Positions 51,638 through 61,972 of a stretch of DNA of 64,000 bases are shown one piece after another. The first letter of the stretch is position 1; each line of letters begins with the position of its first letter. The stretch lies in NCBI GenBank assembly GCA_964453435.1, contig CAYVQZ010000003.1, positions 1 to 64,000 of the forward strand, given 5' to 3'. Under the pieces are notes generated by a model that saw only the letters and a program-made list of their open reading frames with translations, was not told the origin of the DNA and ran no database searches. The stretch comes from CAYVQZ01 sp964453435. Its GTDB lineage: Bacteria > Abyssobacteria > SURF-5. The position numbers and the translations under genes were made by a program.

Positions 51638-54463
51638 ATGAAAAGCAGGCATCTGGTGGTGGTCCCGCATACCCACTGGGACCGGGAATGGTACATGCCC
51701 TTTGAAGAGTTTCGCAAACGGCTTGTCGCCATGATGGACCGCTTGTTGCGCACGCTGGAAAGCGACAGCGATTTCCGGTACTTCGAGCTCGACGGGCAAA
51801 CAATCGTTCTGTCCGATTATCTGGAAATCAGGCCGGACCAGGAGAAGAAGCTCAAAAAATTGATTCGGCAGGGCCGTATTCGGATAGGGCCCTGGTATGT
51901 GCAGCCGGACGAATTTTTGGTGAGCGGCGAAGCGCTCATTCGAAATCTTCGGCGGGGAATCAGGCATGCCAGAGAGTTCGGTAAGCCTTCCATGGTCGGC
52001 TACCTGCCGGACCAGTTCGGTCACATAGCTCAAATGCCACAGATTCTGGCCGGCTTCGGCGTTCGCTCGGCTGTCGTCTGGCGTGGTGTCGGCGACAGCG
52101 TTGACCAGAGCCAATTTCTGTGGGAATCTCCCGACGGCACACGCCTGTTCACGGTATATCTGGCCGATTCATATGGAAACGGCGCCTTTCTCCCCCTCGA
52201 ACCGGCAAAGCTGCGATCCCGTTTGCTCGACCTGATAACGAGGCAGGAAGGATATTCTATCATCAGAAGCCTCTTGATAATGAATGGATTGGATCACCTG
52301 GAACCGCAAGACGGCCTGCCGATAGCGCTGGAGAAGGCGGTAAGCGAGATGGAAGGCGTCACCTGCGAGATGGGCAACCTGGAGGTATACATTCGGCAGG
52401 CGAGGGAGCAAGCCAATGCCCTGCCGACTCACCGGGGAGAATTTCGGAGTTCGCAGCGCGCGCCGCTCATTCCCAACGTTGCCTCCGCACGGATTGCCCA
52501 GAAACAGCGGGATTTCGAGAATTGTCGATTACTCGAAAAATACGTTGAACCGCTCTGCGCGTGGGCGGAGCTCCTTGGCGACACCAGGCCCTATCGCGGT
52601 TTTATCGATTACGCATGGCGCATTACGCTGAACAATCACCCGCACGACAGCATTTGCGGATGCAGTGTGGATGCTGTTCACAGGGAGATGGAAACACGAT
52701 TTGACAAAGCGCGTCAGGTGGGAGAAACTCTCCGGAACGACGCTCTCTCCTTCCTCGCCTCCCACTCGGACTCTTCCTGCCTTCCGGCGGACGAACCCGT
52801 GCTATGCGTATACAATCCCCTGTCGGCTCGCACCCATGTTATCGACGTAGTGGCGGACCTCAAAGACCCTGACATGGCACGCTCCGTCCGAGATGCCGGC
52901 GGGCGCATTCTGGCGCTCCAGAAACAGGCGGGCGAACGCGAACTTTTTATTGCCATGCAGGATTCAGCCGAATCGATTCGAGCGATGGTTGCCGGTATCG
53001 AAAGCAGAGAATTGTTAGGTCTCTATATCAACGATATTTTCTGGCGGCGCGAGGGCAAAACACTCAAACTGACCTTGATCATGGGCCGTGCCGAAACGGG
53101 AGAGGTCGACTTCGAACAGAGGAGGGCTCAACTTCTCGAGGTGTTGAGCGACCCGTCTGTCGAAACAGTCGATGTGAAAGGAGTCGCCGGCGCGAGAACA
53201 AGGTTGAGTTTCTGTGCGGACGACCTGTCACCCGCGGGTTTGACCCTCTTTTCGCTGTCCTCGGCCGAATCGCTCCCACATGAAGCCGAGAAAATGCTGA
53301 CAGTCTCTCCGGATATAATAGAAAACGATTTCTATCTTGTCACGATACGCCGCGACGGCGTCATTGATATTCTGGATAAGCAATCGGATATGAAGTTTCC
53401 TCGGTGCCTCCAATTTATAGACGAGGGAGACCGCGGGGACAGCTACACGTTCGATGAAGTTCCCGGAAGTAAACCAATCGATTCTTCAAGCAGCGCAGCG
53501 GACGTTTCCATCGAGGAAACCGGGCCGGTTCGGGCGAGCGTAAGAATCGAGATACGGCTGAATATTCCCGAGAAACTTGTGGAATCGAGAGATGCACGGT
53601 ATGAGAATCAGGTATCCAACCGGATAATAACATACGTCTCACTGTATCGAAGTCTTAAACGCATTGATTTTCGAACGGAGGTGAACAACCAGTGCGAGGA
53701 CCACAGGTTGAGGGTCCGTTTTAACGCCCCGTTCGCGGCTCCGGTCGCGCATGTTGAGAGCGCTTTCGCGACGGTGATCCGTCCGTCGAAGGTTGAAGAA
53801 TTCGGAAACCACTTTGAGAAACCGACCGGAACCGGCCCCCAGAAAACGTTCTCCTGTGTGGAGAACGGAAATTATGGCATGGCTCTCTTTAATCGCGGCA
53901 TCCCGGAAATCGAACCACTGGCGGAAGAGAATAGCACGTCGCTTTTTCTGACGCTTATTCGGTCGGTCGGCTGGCTTTCCCGCGATGACCTGGTGGCGCG
54001 GCCGGCTGCGGCCGGGCCGCAATTGCCGGCCCTCGGAGCCCAATCGAAGGGACGCCACACTTTCGAATACGCATTCACAAGCTATGAGGGAAATTACGTG
54101 GACGCCGATATTGTAAACCAGGCGCATGCGTACGCCTTTCCACCAATTGCAACAATAACAAACAGACACGAGGGAGCGCTCATGAGCGGGACGTCCCTGG
54201 CTACTTCAAGCAATCCGGCGGTGATAATCAGCGCACTGGAGAAGCCCGGTCCCGGGAAGACCTACTCGGTCAGGCTATATAACATAACCGACAAGGGTCA
54301 AAAAACGAACGTCGCTTTCTGGGGGAAAAATGCCACGGCATGCGAGGTGGACCTGCTGGGCAGACAAAGCAAGAGAAAGCGACCTCTCATGGAAGGTGAC
54401 AAAATGCAAGTGTCGTTTCGACGGGCAGAGATTAAGACATTTCATGTGATGCTGGGGCAATGA
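51638..54463 (+). CDS. glycoside hydrolase family 38 alpha-mannosidase
   Basis: The 941-residue enzyme has the GH38 zinc site and nucleophile: PHTHWDREWYMPFEEF at residue 10, GYLPDQFGHIAQMPQIL around 127 with the nucleophile Asp, and NNHPHDSICGCSVDAVHREM near 330. The middle three-helix domain and beta-sandwich C-terminal half (DNDFYLV-type segment IIENDFYLVTIRRDG) complete the fold. Relatives include MngB, which cleaves 2-O-alpha-mannosyl-glycerate, and general alpha-mannosidases. No signal peptide, so it works in the cytoplasm on imported or stored mannosides. GAGGGGAGG precedes the ATG. It overlaps the rhomboid gene by 4 bp. Confidence 0.92.
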   Translation: MKSRHLVVVPHTHWDREWYMPFEEFRKRLVAMMDRLLRTLESDSDFRYFELDGQTIVLSDYLEIRPDQEKKLKKLIRQGRIRIGPWYVQPDEFLVSGEALIRNLRRGIRHAREFGKPSMVGYLPDQFGHIAQMPQILAGFGVRSAVVWRGVGDSVDQSQFLWESPDGTRLFTVYLADSYGNGAFLPLEPAKLRSRLLDLITRQEGYSIIRSLLIMNGLDHLEPQDGLPIALEKAVSEMEGVTCEMGNLEVYIRQAREQANALPTHRGEFRSSQRAPLIPNVASARIAQKQRDFENCRLLEKYVEPLCAWAELLGDTRPYRGFIDYAWRITLNNHPHDSICGCSVDAVHREMETRFDKARQVGETLRNDALSFLASHSDSSCLPADEPVLCVYNPLSARTHVIDVVADLKDPDMARSVRDAGGRILALQKQAGERELFIAMQDSAESIRAMVAGIESRELLGLYINDIFWRREGKTLKLTLIMGRAETGEVDFEQRRAQLLEVLSDPSVETVDVKGVAGARTRLSFCADDLSPAGLTLFSLSSAESLPHEAEKMLTVSPDIIENDFYLVTIRRDGVIDILDKQSDMKFPRCLQFIDEGDRGDSYTFDEVPGSKPIDSSSSAADVSIEETGPVRASVRIEIRLNIPEKLVESRDARYENQVSNRIITYVSLYRSLKRIDFRTEVNNQCEDHRLRVRFNAPFAAPVAHVESAFATVIRPSKVEEFGNHFEKPTGTGPQKTFSCVENGNYGMALFNRGIPEIEPLAEENSTSLFLTLIRSVGWLSRDDLVARPAAAGPQLPALGAQSKGRHTFEYAFTSYEGNYVDADIVNQAHAYAFPPIATITNRHEGALMSGTSLATSSNPAVIISALEKPGPGKTYSVRLYNITDKGQKTNVAFWGKNATACEVDLLGRQSKRKRPLMEGDKMQVSFRRAEIKTFHVMLGQ

Positions 54464-55146
54464 TTCCCATACGTGACAAGAATCCGACCGACCTTTTTCC
54501 GCTGGTCACGATTTCCCTAATAATCGCGAATATCGTGGCTTTCACCTACGAACTTCTGCAACTGCTCCATGGAACGCAATATTTCGAAGCGTTCATCAGA
54601 ACCTACGCGATCGTGCCGAGGGCGTTCATAGCGAACCCGCTGGCGCCCGCGCAGCTGACTTCAATGTTCACGAGCATGTTCCTCCACGGCGGCGTGCTTC
54701 ACCTGGGGGGAAACATGCTGTTTCTGTGGATTTTCGGGAATAATGTGGAAGACTATCTCGGGCACTTCAAATTTGCGCTCTTCTACCTTGCGTGCGGGGT
54801 GGGTGCCACGTTGACTCACGTCGTTACTCAAACGAATTCACCGATACCCGTAATCGGGGCCAGCGGAGCGATTTCAGGGGTTCTGGGCGCATATTTACTG
54901 CTTTTCCCGAGAGCGCGCGTGCTGACGGTGGTGCCCGTAATCGTTTTTTTGTACTTTATCGAGGTGCCCGCCTTCTTCTTCCTCGGCGTGTACATCATTT
55001 TTCAAATCTTGTATGGCATTTCCGATTCACCTGACGCAGCACAGAACATAGCCTGGTTTGCTCACATCGGAGGGTTCTTCGCGGGGATTCTTCTGCTTTT
55101 CTTCTTCCGCAAACGGCGTGGTTTCCGCAAACGTGTGCCGTACTGA
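54460..55146 (+). CDS. rhomboid-family intramembrane serine protease
   Basis: A 228-residue protein with six or seven membrane spans. The rhomboid signatures are present: SMFLHGGVLHLGGNMLFLW in the L1/TM2 region, catalytic Ser in GASGAISGVLGAYLLL and catalytic His in HIGGFFAGILLLFF. It cleaves membrane-spanning helices. The N-terminus (MIPIRDKNPTDLFPLVT) is the common short form. Start overlaps the mannosidase stop (ATGA). No functional link to mannosidase is known. Confidence 0.93.
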   Translation: MIPIRDKNPTDLFPLVTISLIIANIVAFTYELLQLLHGTQYFEAFIRTYAIVPRAFIANPLAPAQLTSMFTSMFLHGGVLHLGGNMLFLWIFGNNVEDYLGHFKFALFYLACGVGATLTHVVTQTNSPIPVIGASGAISGVLGAYLLLFPRARVLTVVPVIVFLYFIEVPAFFFLGVYIIFQILYGISDSPDAAQNIAWFAHIGGFFAGILLLFFFRKRRGFRKRVPY

Positions 55147-55158
55147 CCGCCCGGCGAG

Positions 55159-56655
55159 TCAGGCGCGCCCGTAGGTTTCGGTCATCGAGCGGAGTTTTTC
55201 GGTCACGCCGGGAGTCAGGTGGTCGGCCCGAAGGCGCCACTGCCAATTGCCCTGCTGGGTAGCGGGAAGGTTCATTCGGGCTTCGCCCCCCAGCCCGAGG
55301 ATATCCTGTATCGGGAAAATGGCGGTGTTCGCCACAGACATCATGACAAGCCGTATTAATTCCCAATGCAATTGCTCGGCTGCGACCTCACGTCCGAGAT
55401 ACTCAAAAAGTCGTTTCTTTTCATCCGCTGTCGCTGTTTTTTCGAACCATCCGCGGACAGTGTCGTTGTCATGCGTGCCCGTATACGCGATGCAATTTTT
55501 CGTCAGGTTATGAGGGATGTACGGATTTTGCGGCATGTCGCTGCCGAATGCGAACAGCAGCAGCTTCATGCCGGGAAAACCGAAGTGGCTCATGACTTCC
55601 CGCACGTCGGGAGTAATGATTCCGAGGTCTTCCGCGACGATGGGCAACTGCGTGAATTTCCGTTCGAGATGGCGGAAGAAGTCCATGGCCGGAGCTTCAA
55701 CCCATCGTCCGTTCATAGCGGTTTTCTCGGTGGCGGGAACTTCCCAAAAAGCGACAAGTCCTCGAAAATGGTCGATTCGGACATAGTCGAAAAGCTCGAT
55801 GTTATGCGCTATTCGTTTGACCCACCAGTCGTATTCCTGCTCCTTCAGAACATCCCAGCGGTAAATGGGATTCCCCCACAATTGACCGGTCTGACTGAAA
55901 TAATCGGGCGGCACACCGGCAACCACATAGGGCCGTTTCTCCTCGTCCAGCTTGAACAGCTCGGGATGGCTCCAGACCTCCACGCTGTCGTGGTCCACAT
56001 AAATCGGGATATCCCCGAAAAGCCGAATGCCCTTGGCGTTGCAATATTGCTTCAGCGCCGTCCATTGTTTGAAAAAGACAAACTGCAGGAATTTCTCCTT
56101 CTCGATTCGGTCGGCGAACTCTTTCTCGACCGAACGGACAGCCTCGGGCCGCCTGTCTCGCAGCTCTTTTGGCCATTCGCTCCACGCTCTCCCTTCGAAA
56201 TTCGACTTGAGAGTCATGAACAGCGCAAACTCGTGAAGCCAGTGTGAATGCTTCGAGAGAAACCGGTCGTATTCGGGGTCCTTCCCCCCGTTCTTGAAAC
56301 GGTCATAAGCTTGCGCCAGAAGCCTTTTCTTGTATTCGGCCACAGAGGAAAAATCCACCCGCTCGGGAGGAAAATCCGGCGTCCCTTCCAACTCGCTCAT
56401 CCCGAGAAGCCCCTCCTGCGCCAACAGTTCGGGGCTGATCAGGAGAGGATTGAACGCGAAAGCGGAGGTGCTGTGATAGGGAGAATTGTAATGAATAAGG
56501 TCGGTTGGGTTGAGCGGGAGAATTTGCCATATGGTTTGTCTGGCTTCCGACAGGAAATCGACCCATCGACAGGCGGACGGGCCAAGATCACCGATTCCGA
56601 AAGGTGAAGGCAGGGATGTCATATGGAGCAGAATGCCGCTTCCTCGAGTTCTCAT
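55159..56655 (-). CDS. malQ: 4-alpha-glucanotransferase
   Basis: A 498-residue GH77 enzyme that moves maltodextrin segments between alpha-1,4 glucans. It has MTSLPSPFGIGDLGP, FGDIPIYVDHDSVEVW, the nucleophile Asp in YVRIDHFRGLVAFWEVP, the acid/base Glu in IVAEDLGIITP and TGTHDNDTVRGW. It lies directly after treY: the treY stop and malQ ATG abut, with the GAGGTG binding site inside treY. As last gene of the operon it would supply or recycle maltodextrins for the trehalose enzymes. Confidence 0.96.
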   Translation of the reverse strand: MRTRGSGILLHMTSLPSPFGIGDLGPSACRWVDFLSEARQTIWQILPLNPTDLIHYNSPYHSTSAFAFNPLLISPELLAQEGLLGMSELEGTPDFPPERVDFSSVAEYKKRLLAQAYDRFKNGGKDPEYDRFLSKHSHWLHEFALFMTLKSNFEGRAWSEWPKELRDRRPEAVRSVEKEFADRIEKEKFLQFVFFKQWTALKQYCNAKGIRLFGDIPIYVDHDSVEVWSHPELFKLDEEKRPYVVAGVPPDYFSQTGQLWGNPIYRWDVLKEQEYDWWVKRIAHNIELFDYVRIDHFRGLVAFWEVPATEKTAMNGRWVEAPAMDFFRHLERKFTQLPIVAEDLGIITPDVREVMSHFGFPGMKLLLFAFGSDMPQNPYIPHNLTKNCIAYTGTHDNDTVRGWFEKTATADEKKRLFEYLGREVAAEQLHWELIRLVMMSVANTAIFPIQDILGLGGEARMNLPATQQGNWQWRLRADHLTPGVTEKLRSMTETYGRA

Positions 56656-59454
56656 TCAATTCACCTCGCTGATGAGTAAAGCAACGGGAAAATGTTCAAA
56701 GACCTTTCCAATATTGAGTTCGCCTTCTCCTGTCACTCGCTGTTTTGTGATCGCGTTTCTCCACATCCGAGGAGCTTCGGCGGGAATTGCGAGCTGCGTA
56801 TTCGACCACGTTTCCTCGCCGAGCGGAAGGGCCCCTTCTTTGACAAGCGAGGCCAAGAACCGAGGGACGACTGTCAACGCCCATCTCTCCACATGGTTTC
56901 TCGCAAAGGCGACCACGTTCTCCCTGTGCTTTCCGCTGACCTCGAGGGGAATATACTTTCCCGACCGGAAGATTTCAACATTATCTTTTCGGGCTTGAAG
57001 AGCCTGGTGGGTCAGAAAAAGCTTGACCCGTCCGTCTTCCCTGGCCTGCAACAACTCTTGAATGAGGGCAATGATATCCGAGCGAATCCCCTTTCGTATT
57101 TCTTCGAGGAGATTCCTTCTCCGAAAAAAATCGACCGGCCGCCGGTTGTCGGGGTCCACGAGGCTGAAATCCCACAGTTCTGTTCCTTGGTAGAAATCCG
57201 GAATCCCGGGAGAGGCGATTTTCAAAAGAACCTGAGACAGCGAATTAAAGACCCCGTAATGAGCGACTTTTTTTTGAAATGGTAGAAAGTCCTGAAGGAA
57301 CGGATTCCTATCCGCGGGGTTTAGAATCTCGGAAACAAATGAAAGGAAGGCCTCTTCATACGCGAGGTCGGGCTTCAACCATGCGGTGTGTACTTTTGCC
57401 TCTCTCACGGCTTTGATGACATAAGCTTTGATTCGCTTGACAAATTCGGGGTGCTCGGTTTCATTGAAAGGAAACGCCCCGAGCAAGGTTTGATATAGAA
57501 AATATTCATCGTTTTTGTCGGGGACGCTCACGCCATCGAGCCTCTTTTTTCTCTTGCGGTTGAGTCTGCTCCACGATTTCAGGTTTTTCTCCCATTCTTT
57601 TGGGATTTCCGAGAGCACATTGATCCTGGCCCGCACATCCTCACCGCGTTTTGTGTCGTGTGTCGAGGTGGCGTTCAGGGAGTACGGCCACAAGCGTCCC
57701 CTGTTCTCGTTGAACTCATGGAATTCGTTCGTCGAACGGCCAAACGTTTCGGGACTGCTTCCGACCTCGTTCAGAGAGATAAGCCTGTTATATACGTACA
57801 ACGTCGTGTCTTCGAATCCTTTTGCCATCAGCGGAGCGGTAAATTGCTGAAACCTCATAACGAAGTGGAGACACTGCTCCTGCTCATCCGCAGAGAGATA
57901 ATCCTTCAATTCCAGGAGGAGCAGTCGTCCGATGTACGCGATTTCATTCAAGAGCGAGGGGTTGTCCCGCATTGCCCTCGCCACTGCCGTCTCGGTAAAT
58001 GCGCGGTCTGTTTGCCGGGCGCCATTGGCGCCGCAGTAGGTTCTGTAGACGGGAAATCGGGACATGATTTCGATGAGCGCGTTCTTGAGTCCGTAAATAG
58101 TGATGTCGCTTCCATACCGGTCTCGGCTCGAAATGCCTTTTATGAGATTCGCAAGGTTGTCGATATCGCCGGCCATTAAATTCGTGATGATAAGCTTTTT
58201 CTTCTCGATGAGAAGTTCGTCGTATGGCGTTTTCATGTCGGCGAAATTGAGGTATATCCTCGTAAAGTCGCGTTGATTCGCCTGCTCACAAAAGATGCCG
58301 TTGACGCGGTTCAGGAAATCGTAACCCGTTGTGCCCTGCACGGGCCAGGAGGTCGGCAGCTCCTCTCCGGGATCGAGTATCTTCTCCACCACGAAGTAGC
58401 TATCCGGTGCGCGCTCCCTCATTCTGAACAGGTAGGCAGTGGGATCGTAGAGCCCGTCGATGTGATCGATTCGCAACCCGCTGAAACGGCCCTTTCCCAC
58501 CAGGTCGAAAACGAGAGAATGCACATGGTCGAACACTTGGGCGTCCTCGACCCGCAGTGAGATGATCTCGTTGATGTTGAAAAATCGCCGGTAGTTGATT
58601 TCCTCGGCGGCGACTTTCCAGAAGGACAACCTGAACAGTTGCTCGGCGAGGAGCGAATCAAGGAGTGTGAAGCTTTCCGGTTTGCCCCGTATGCCGTTAA
58701 AGGTTTCCAGGTTCCTTTCAATGAAAGCCTTTATCTCCGGATTCTGCGTGTACAGTTCCCACAGAGCTCTCTTGACAAAACGGGTCTGGTTGTATCGTTC
58801 ACTCGCATCTTCGCCGACGGGCAATGTTTTGAGCACATAGAGCACGCCGAGAAGCTTTATAAAGTCGGGATGATTTTCCCCCAGTTCCCTCCTGAGCGTG
58901 GTGAGGTCATGCGTGAAAAAGCGACCGTAAGACTCGATTTTCAGAGGGAAAACAGTATCGTAGTAGCTAACGGTTAAGCCATTGGCATCGTAGCGCAGCC
59001 GGATGTCGCCGTTTTCCAGGGCCTCGCCGTAGAACGTGCCGAGGAATGGAGACAGGAGGCGATCCCTGATGCTCTCATACGGGTGATTCCACTGGATGTC
59101 GAAGAAACCGAAAAACCGAGAGCTTGGCCCGTTTTCCAATACGTCCCAAAGCATTGCGTTTTCATGATGGAAGGCCAGGTGATTTGGCACGATGTCCTGG
59201 AGCCATCCCAAACCGCGTTTCTCCAGCTCCCCGGCGAGTTCATCGAAATCCTCGCGGGAACCCAACTCCGGGTTCAACTGATTTGGGTCGACGACATCGT
59301 ATCCGTGCGGGCTTCCCTGCCGTGGCTTGAAAATTGGTGAAGCATAAAGGTGCGTAATCCCCAAATCGGAGAGGTATCCTGCAATATCGCCGGCCTTGCG
59401 GAATCCGAAATCGGGATTCAGTTGTATTCGATACGTTGAAATCGGGGTGAACAC
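56656..59454 (-). CDS. treY: malto-oligosyltrehalose synthase
   Basis: A 932-residue GH13 enzyme that turns the reducing end of maltodextrin into trehalosyl form. Signatures: ISTYRIQLNPDFGFRKAGDI at the N-terminus, LQDIVPNHLAFHHENAM, nucleophile Asp in GLRIDHIDGLYDP, acid Glu in FVVEKILDPGEELP, and NATSTHDTKRGEDVRARI. It is at the long end of the family range. It starts at GTG 59454 after AAAGGA. With treZ (upstream in the operon) it makes trehalose from glycogen-type glucans. Confidence 0.96.
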   Translation of the reverse strand: MFTPISTYRIQLNPDFGFRKAGDIAGYLSDLGITHLYASPIFKPRQGSPHGYDVVDPNQLNPELGSREDFDELAGELEKRGLGWLQDIVPNHLAFHHENAMLWDVLENGPSSRFFGFFDIQWNHPYESIRDRLLSPFLGTFYGEALENGDIRLRYDANGLTVSYYDTVFPLKIESYGRFFTHDLTTLRRELGENHPDFIKLLGVLYVLKTLPVGEDASERYNQTRFVKRALWELYTQNPEIKAFIERNLETFNGIRGKPESFTLLDSLLAEQLFRLSFWKVAAEEINYRRFFNINEIISLRVEDAQVFDHVHSLVFDLVGKGRFSGLRIDHIDGLYDPTAYLFRMRERAPDSYFVVEKILDPGEELPTSWPVQGTTGYDFLNRVNGIFCEQANQRDFTRIYLNFADMKTPYDELLIEKKKLIITNLMAGDIDNLANLIKGISSRDRYGSDITIYGLKNALIEIMSRFPVYRTYCGANGARQTDRAFTETAVARAMRDNPSLLNEIAYIGRLLLLELKDYLSADEQEQCLHFVMRFQQFTAPLMAKGFEDTTLYVYNRLISLNEVGSSPETFGRSTNEFHEFNENRGRLWPYSLNATSTHDTKRGEDVRARINVLSEIPKEWEKNLKSWSRLNRKRKKRLDGVSVPDKNDEYFLYQTLLGAFPFNETEHPEFVKRIKAYVIKAVREAKVHTAWLKPDLAYEEAFLSFVSEILNPADRNPFLQDFLPFQKKVAHYGVFNSLSQVLLKIASPGIPDFYQGTELWDFSLVDPDNRRPVDFFRRRNLLEEIRKGIRSDIIALIQELLQAREDGRVKLFLTHQALQARKDNVEIFRSGKYIPLEVSGKHRENVVAFARNHVERWALTVVPRFLASLVKEGALPLGEETWSNTQLAIPAEAPRMWRNAITKQRVTGEGELNIGKVFEHFPVALLISEVN

Positions 59455-59505
59455 GGCTTTGTCCTTTGTTGTATTCGATGAAAGCGGCTTCGTTCAGCCT
59501 TTTGT

Positions 59506-61968
59506 TTAGCTCTTCATTGAAGAAGGTTGTGGTGCAGGCGCCTTTGGTAATTTTGTCCACAGTTTCTCGCTGAGGGCGGAGAAATGTTCGATTAATTCAC
59601 GCGCAGTTTCGTTACCTTTTTTCGCCTCCGACTGAAATTCGTCGTATTTCGTCTGAACTACCTCATAAAAGATATTCTGCACTCTCCAGAGGTTGATGGC
59701 AAAAGGGACCGCCGTGAGCAAACTCAGGAGGGATTCCAGCCTGCGGGCAATAGACAAGTCTGAAGGGTTTGACAGAAGCATTTGGGCCACGCGCTCGATG
59801 TTTTTCCTCAGTGCGTATTCCAGCGCTCCGGCGTCGAGGGTTACTCCCGTGAGGTCGGTCTCCTTCAGCAGGCTCTCGACTTCGTCGATGTCCAATTCCT
59901 CTTTCTCGAAGGCCCTGCGAAGGCTGCTGTTCAGGACGAAATCGGCGGCAGAGTACAACGGTCGAGGTATGGGAATGGCCGAATCCTTCAGGAACCGCAT
60001 CATTGGCTCATTCCGCCTGTACAATTGGCGATAAACCGCCGCGGCTTCGCTCAGCGCCGATTCCAATATTCTGTCGAGGATTCTTCGTTGCTCATCTCGG
60101 AACAACGATTGAAGCGAATAGGTCGATGAGCCGAAATGCTTGTCAAGCATCCGGAGCGTATCGGGAAAATTCGCGCGGTCAAATGCGGATGAGACCTCCG
60201 CAACCATTTCGCGGAAAGCCTTTTCCCCCTGGAACACGCGCACGCCGCAATTCAGATTGTGGCCGCCGAAATGGAGAACTCCGAAGCACAGGCACGCCGA
60301 CTCTCTCGTTATTTCCGAAGCGATCCTGGCACGCCCGAGAGCCAGAACGGAATACCCTATCTCCGTTTTCTGGTGGAACTCCCGGTCAACGGTAAAACAG
60401 AAGATCGAAGCCCGCTCGTCATAGTCATGGAAAACCGAACTGATGGCGTAATGGGCGGCTACTTTCTGCAAATCGACCATCGCAGGTCGCACGAACTTCT
60501 CGTAAGTTCTTGAGCCGTCTCCGTGTTGAGGAATATTGCTCTTCGCTTGCTCGAGCAATCCGAGAAACGCCTTTTCCAAGCTATCGCCGAACAACTCATG
60601 TGCGAGCTGAATGGCTCTGCCGGCATATTGCATGACCTGCACGGTCTCGATCCCCGAACTGTCGTCGAAGAACCACCCGCAACTCGTGTACATAAGCATG
60701 AGATGCCGCTGAAGTTCAAGTGCTTTGAGAACCGTTTCCTTCTCGGATTCGTTCAGCGGCCTCGCCGCATGGTGTGTGAGAAACCGGTCGAGGGTGTTTT
60801 CCGACCTGTCCAATATAAGCCGGATGTAGTCATTGCGAGCGGCCCATGGATCATTCAGAAACTCCGAGGCCTTCCGTTCAAAGCGGGGCGCCAGGCTGTC
60901 TCGCAAATAGTCGAAGCCTTCCCTGAGAGACGCCCTCCACGCCTGCTGCCATCCCGGATGCCCGCCCGTGTTGCAACCGCAGTTGCTCCTCCATCGCTCG
61001 ATCCCGTGAACACAGCTCCAGGAACTGTTCTCGAATATCTCGACCTCGCAGGTGGGAGGGTGTTTTTCGAGATATTCGGCATAATTCGTGAGGCGGGCCA
61101 GCTTCTTCGACTCGATGTAATTCAAGGCGTACGCCAGCGCCATGTCGCCAAACCGATGGTGATGTCCGTAGGTTTCGCCGTCCGTGGCGATATGAACAAT
61201 CTGGGGCCATTCGCGCTTATCCGAAAAGCCTCCGAGCAGCCTCCGCGCAAAGGTTTCTCCTCTGCTCAGCAGTTTTTCGAAGGCGACAGCCCGGGAAATG
61301 GGGCCATCGTAAAAGAACAGGGAAATCGTCCTGCCCGACGGAAGCTTCAACAAATAGGGCATCGTGGGATCGATTCTTTCCCCTCTGATATCCTCCCATT
61401 CTTCCTGTATCAGAGGCCTGATTCGACTCGCTTGTCGCGGCGCAAGTATTGTGAAGAGGATGTCCTGTTCTGCGAGAATGTCGAGCGTCTCGAGGTCCAC
61501 GGCGGTTTCGGGCAGCCACATGCCTTCCGGCCTGCGCTTGAATCGGCGCTCGAAATCATGGATTCCCCACAAAACCTGTGTGTGCTTGTCCCTCCGATTG
61601 GCCAACGGAAGAATCATGTGGTTATAGGCCTGCGCCAGCGCCGAGCCGTGGCCGGAGAAATTTCGCTGACTTTCCTGGTCGGCGGTCAATATGGCTTGAT
61701 AGAGGTCCGGCGTTTTCGCCTCCACCCACGCCAGCAACGTGGGACCAAAGTTGAAGCTTATTTTCTGATAATTGTTCACGATCTGGGCGATTCGGTCATT
61801 CTCGTCCAAGATACGAGAGGTGGCGTTTGTCGCATAACATTCAGAGGTAATTCGCTCGTTCCAATCATGGTAGGGAAAGGCCGAGTCCTGTAGTTCGATC
61901 GCCTCCAGCCACGGGTTCTCACGCGGGGGCTGATAGAAATGCGCGTGGATGCATATGTATCGGTCCAT
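59506..61968 (-). CDS. GH57-type glycoside hydrolase with DUF3536 domain
   Basis: An 820-residue protein. The N-terminal 300 residues are a GH57-type domain (YICIHAHFYQPPRENPW, WGIHDFERRFKRRPEGMWLPE, IATDGETYGHHHRFGDMAL); the rest matches the DUF3536 family in layout. GH57 enzymes act on alpha-glucans as amylases, branching enzymes or 4-alpha-glucanotransferases. Position between treZ and treY suggests a role in glycogen or maltodextrin handling. ATG 61968 is 4 bp after the treZ stop; the GCGAGG binding site lies inside treZ. Confidence 0.88.
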   Translation of the reverse strand: MDRYICIHAHFYQPPRENPWLEAIELQDSAFPYHDWNERITSECYATNATSRILDENDRIAQIVNNYQKISFNFGPTLLAWVEAKTPDLYQAILTADQESQRNFSGHGSALAQAYNHMILPLANRRDKHTQVLWGIHDFERRFKRRPEGMWLPETAVDLETLDILAEQDILFTILAPRQASRIRPLIQEEWEDIRGERIDPTMPYLLKLPSGRTISLFFYDGPISRAVAFEKLLSRGETFARRLLGGFSDKREWPQIVHIATDGETYGHHHRFGDMALAYALNYIESKKLARLTNYAEYLEKHPPTCEVEIFENSSWSCVHGIERWRSNCGCNTGGHPGWQQAWRASLREGFDYLRDSLAPRFERKASEFLNDPWAARNDYIRLILDRSENTLDRFLTHHAARPLNESEKETVLKALELQRHLMLMYTSCGWFFDDSSGIETVQVMQYAGRAIQLAHELFGDSLEKAFLGLLEQAKSNIPQHGDGSRTYEKFVRPAMVDLQKVAAHYAISSVFHDYDERASIFCFTVDREFHQKTEIGYSVLALGRARIASEITRESACLCFGVLHFGGHNLNCGVRVFQGEKAFREMVAEVSSAFDRANFPDTLRMLDKHFGSSTYSLQSLFRDEQRRILDRILESALSEAAAVYRQLYRRNEPMMRFLKDSAIPIPRPLYSAADFVLNSSLRRAFEKEELDIDEVESLLKETDLTGVTLDAGALEYALRKNIERVAQMLLSNPSDLSIARRLESLLSLLTAVPFAINLWRVQNIFYEVVQTKYDEFQSEAKKGNETARELIEHFSALSEKLWTKLPKAPAPQPSSMKS

Positions 61969-61972
61969 GAAT

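Noticed and set aside
60523..61893. 456-codon plus-strand ORF
   Set aside because: Antisense shadow of the GH57/DUF3536 gene.
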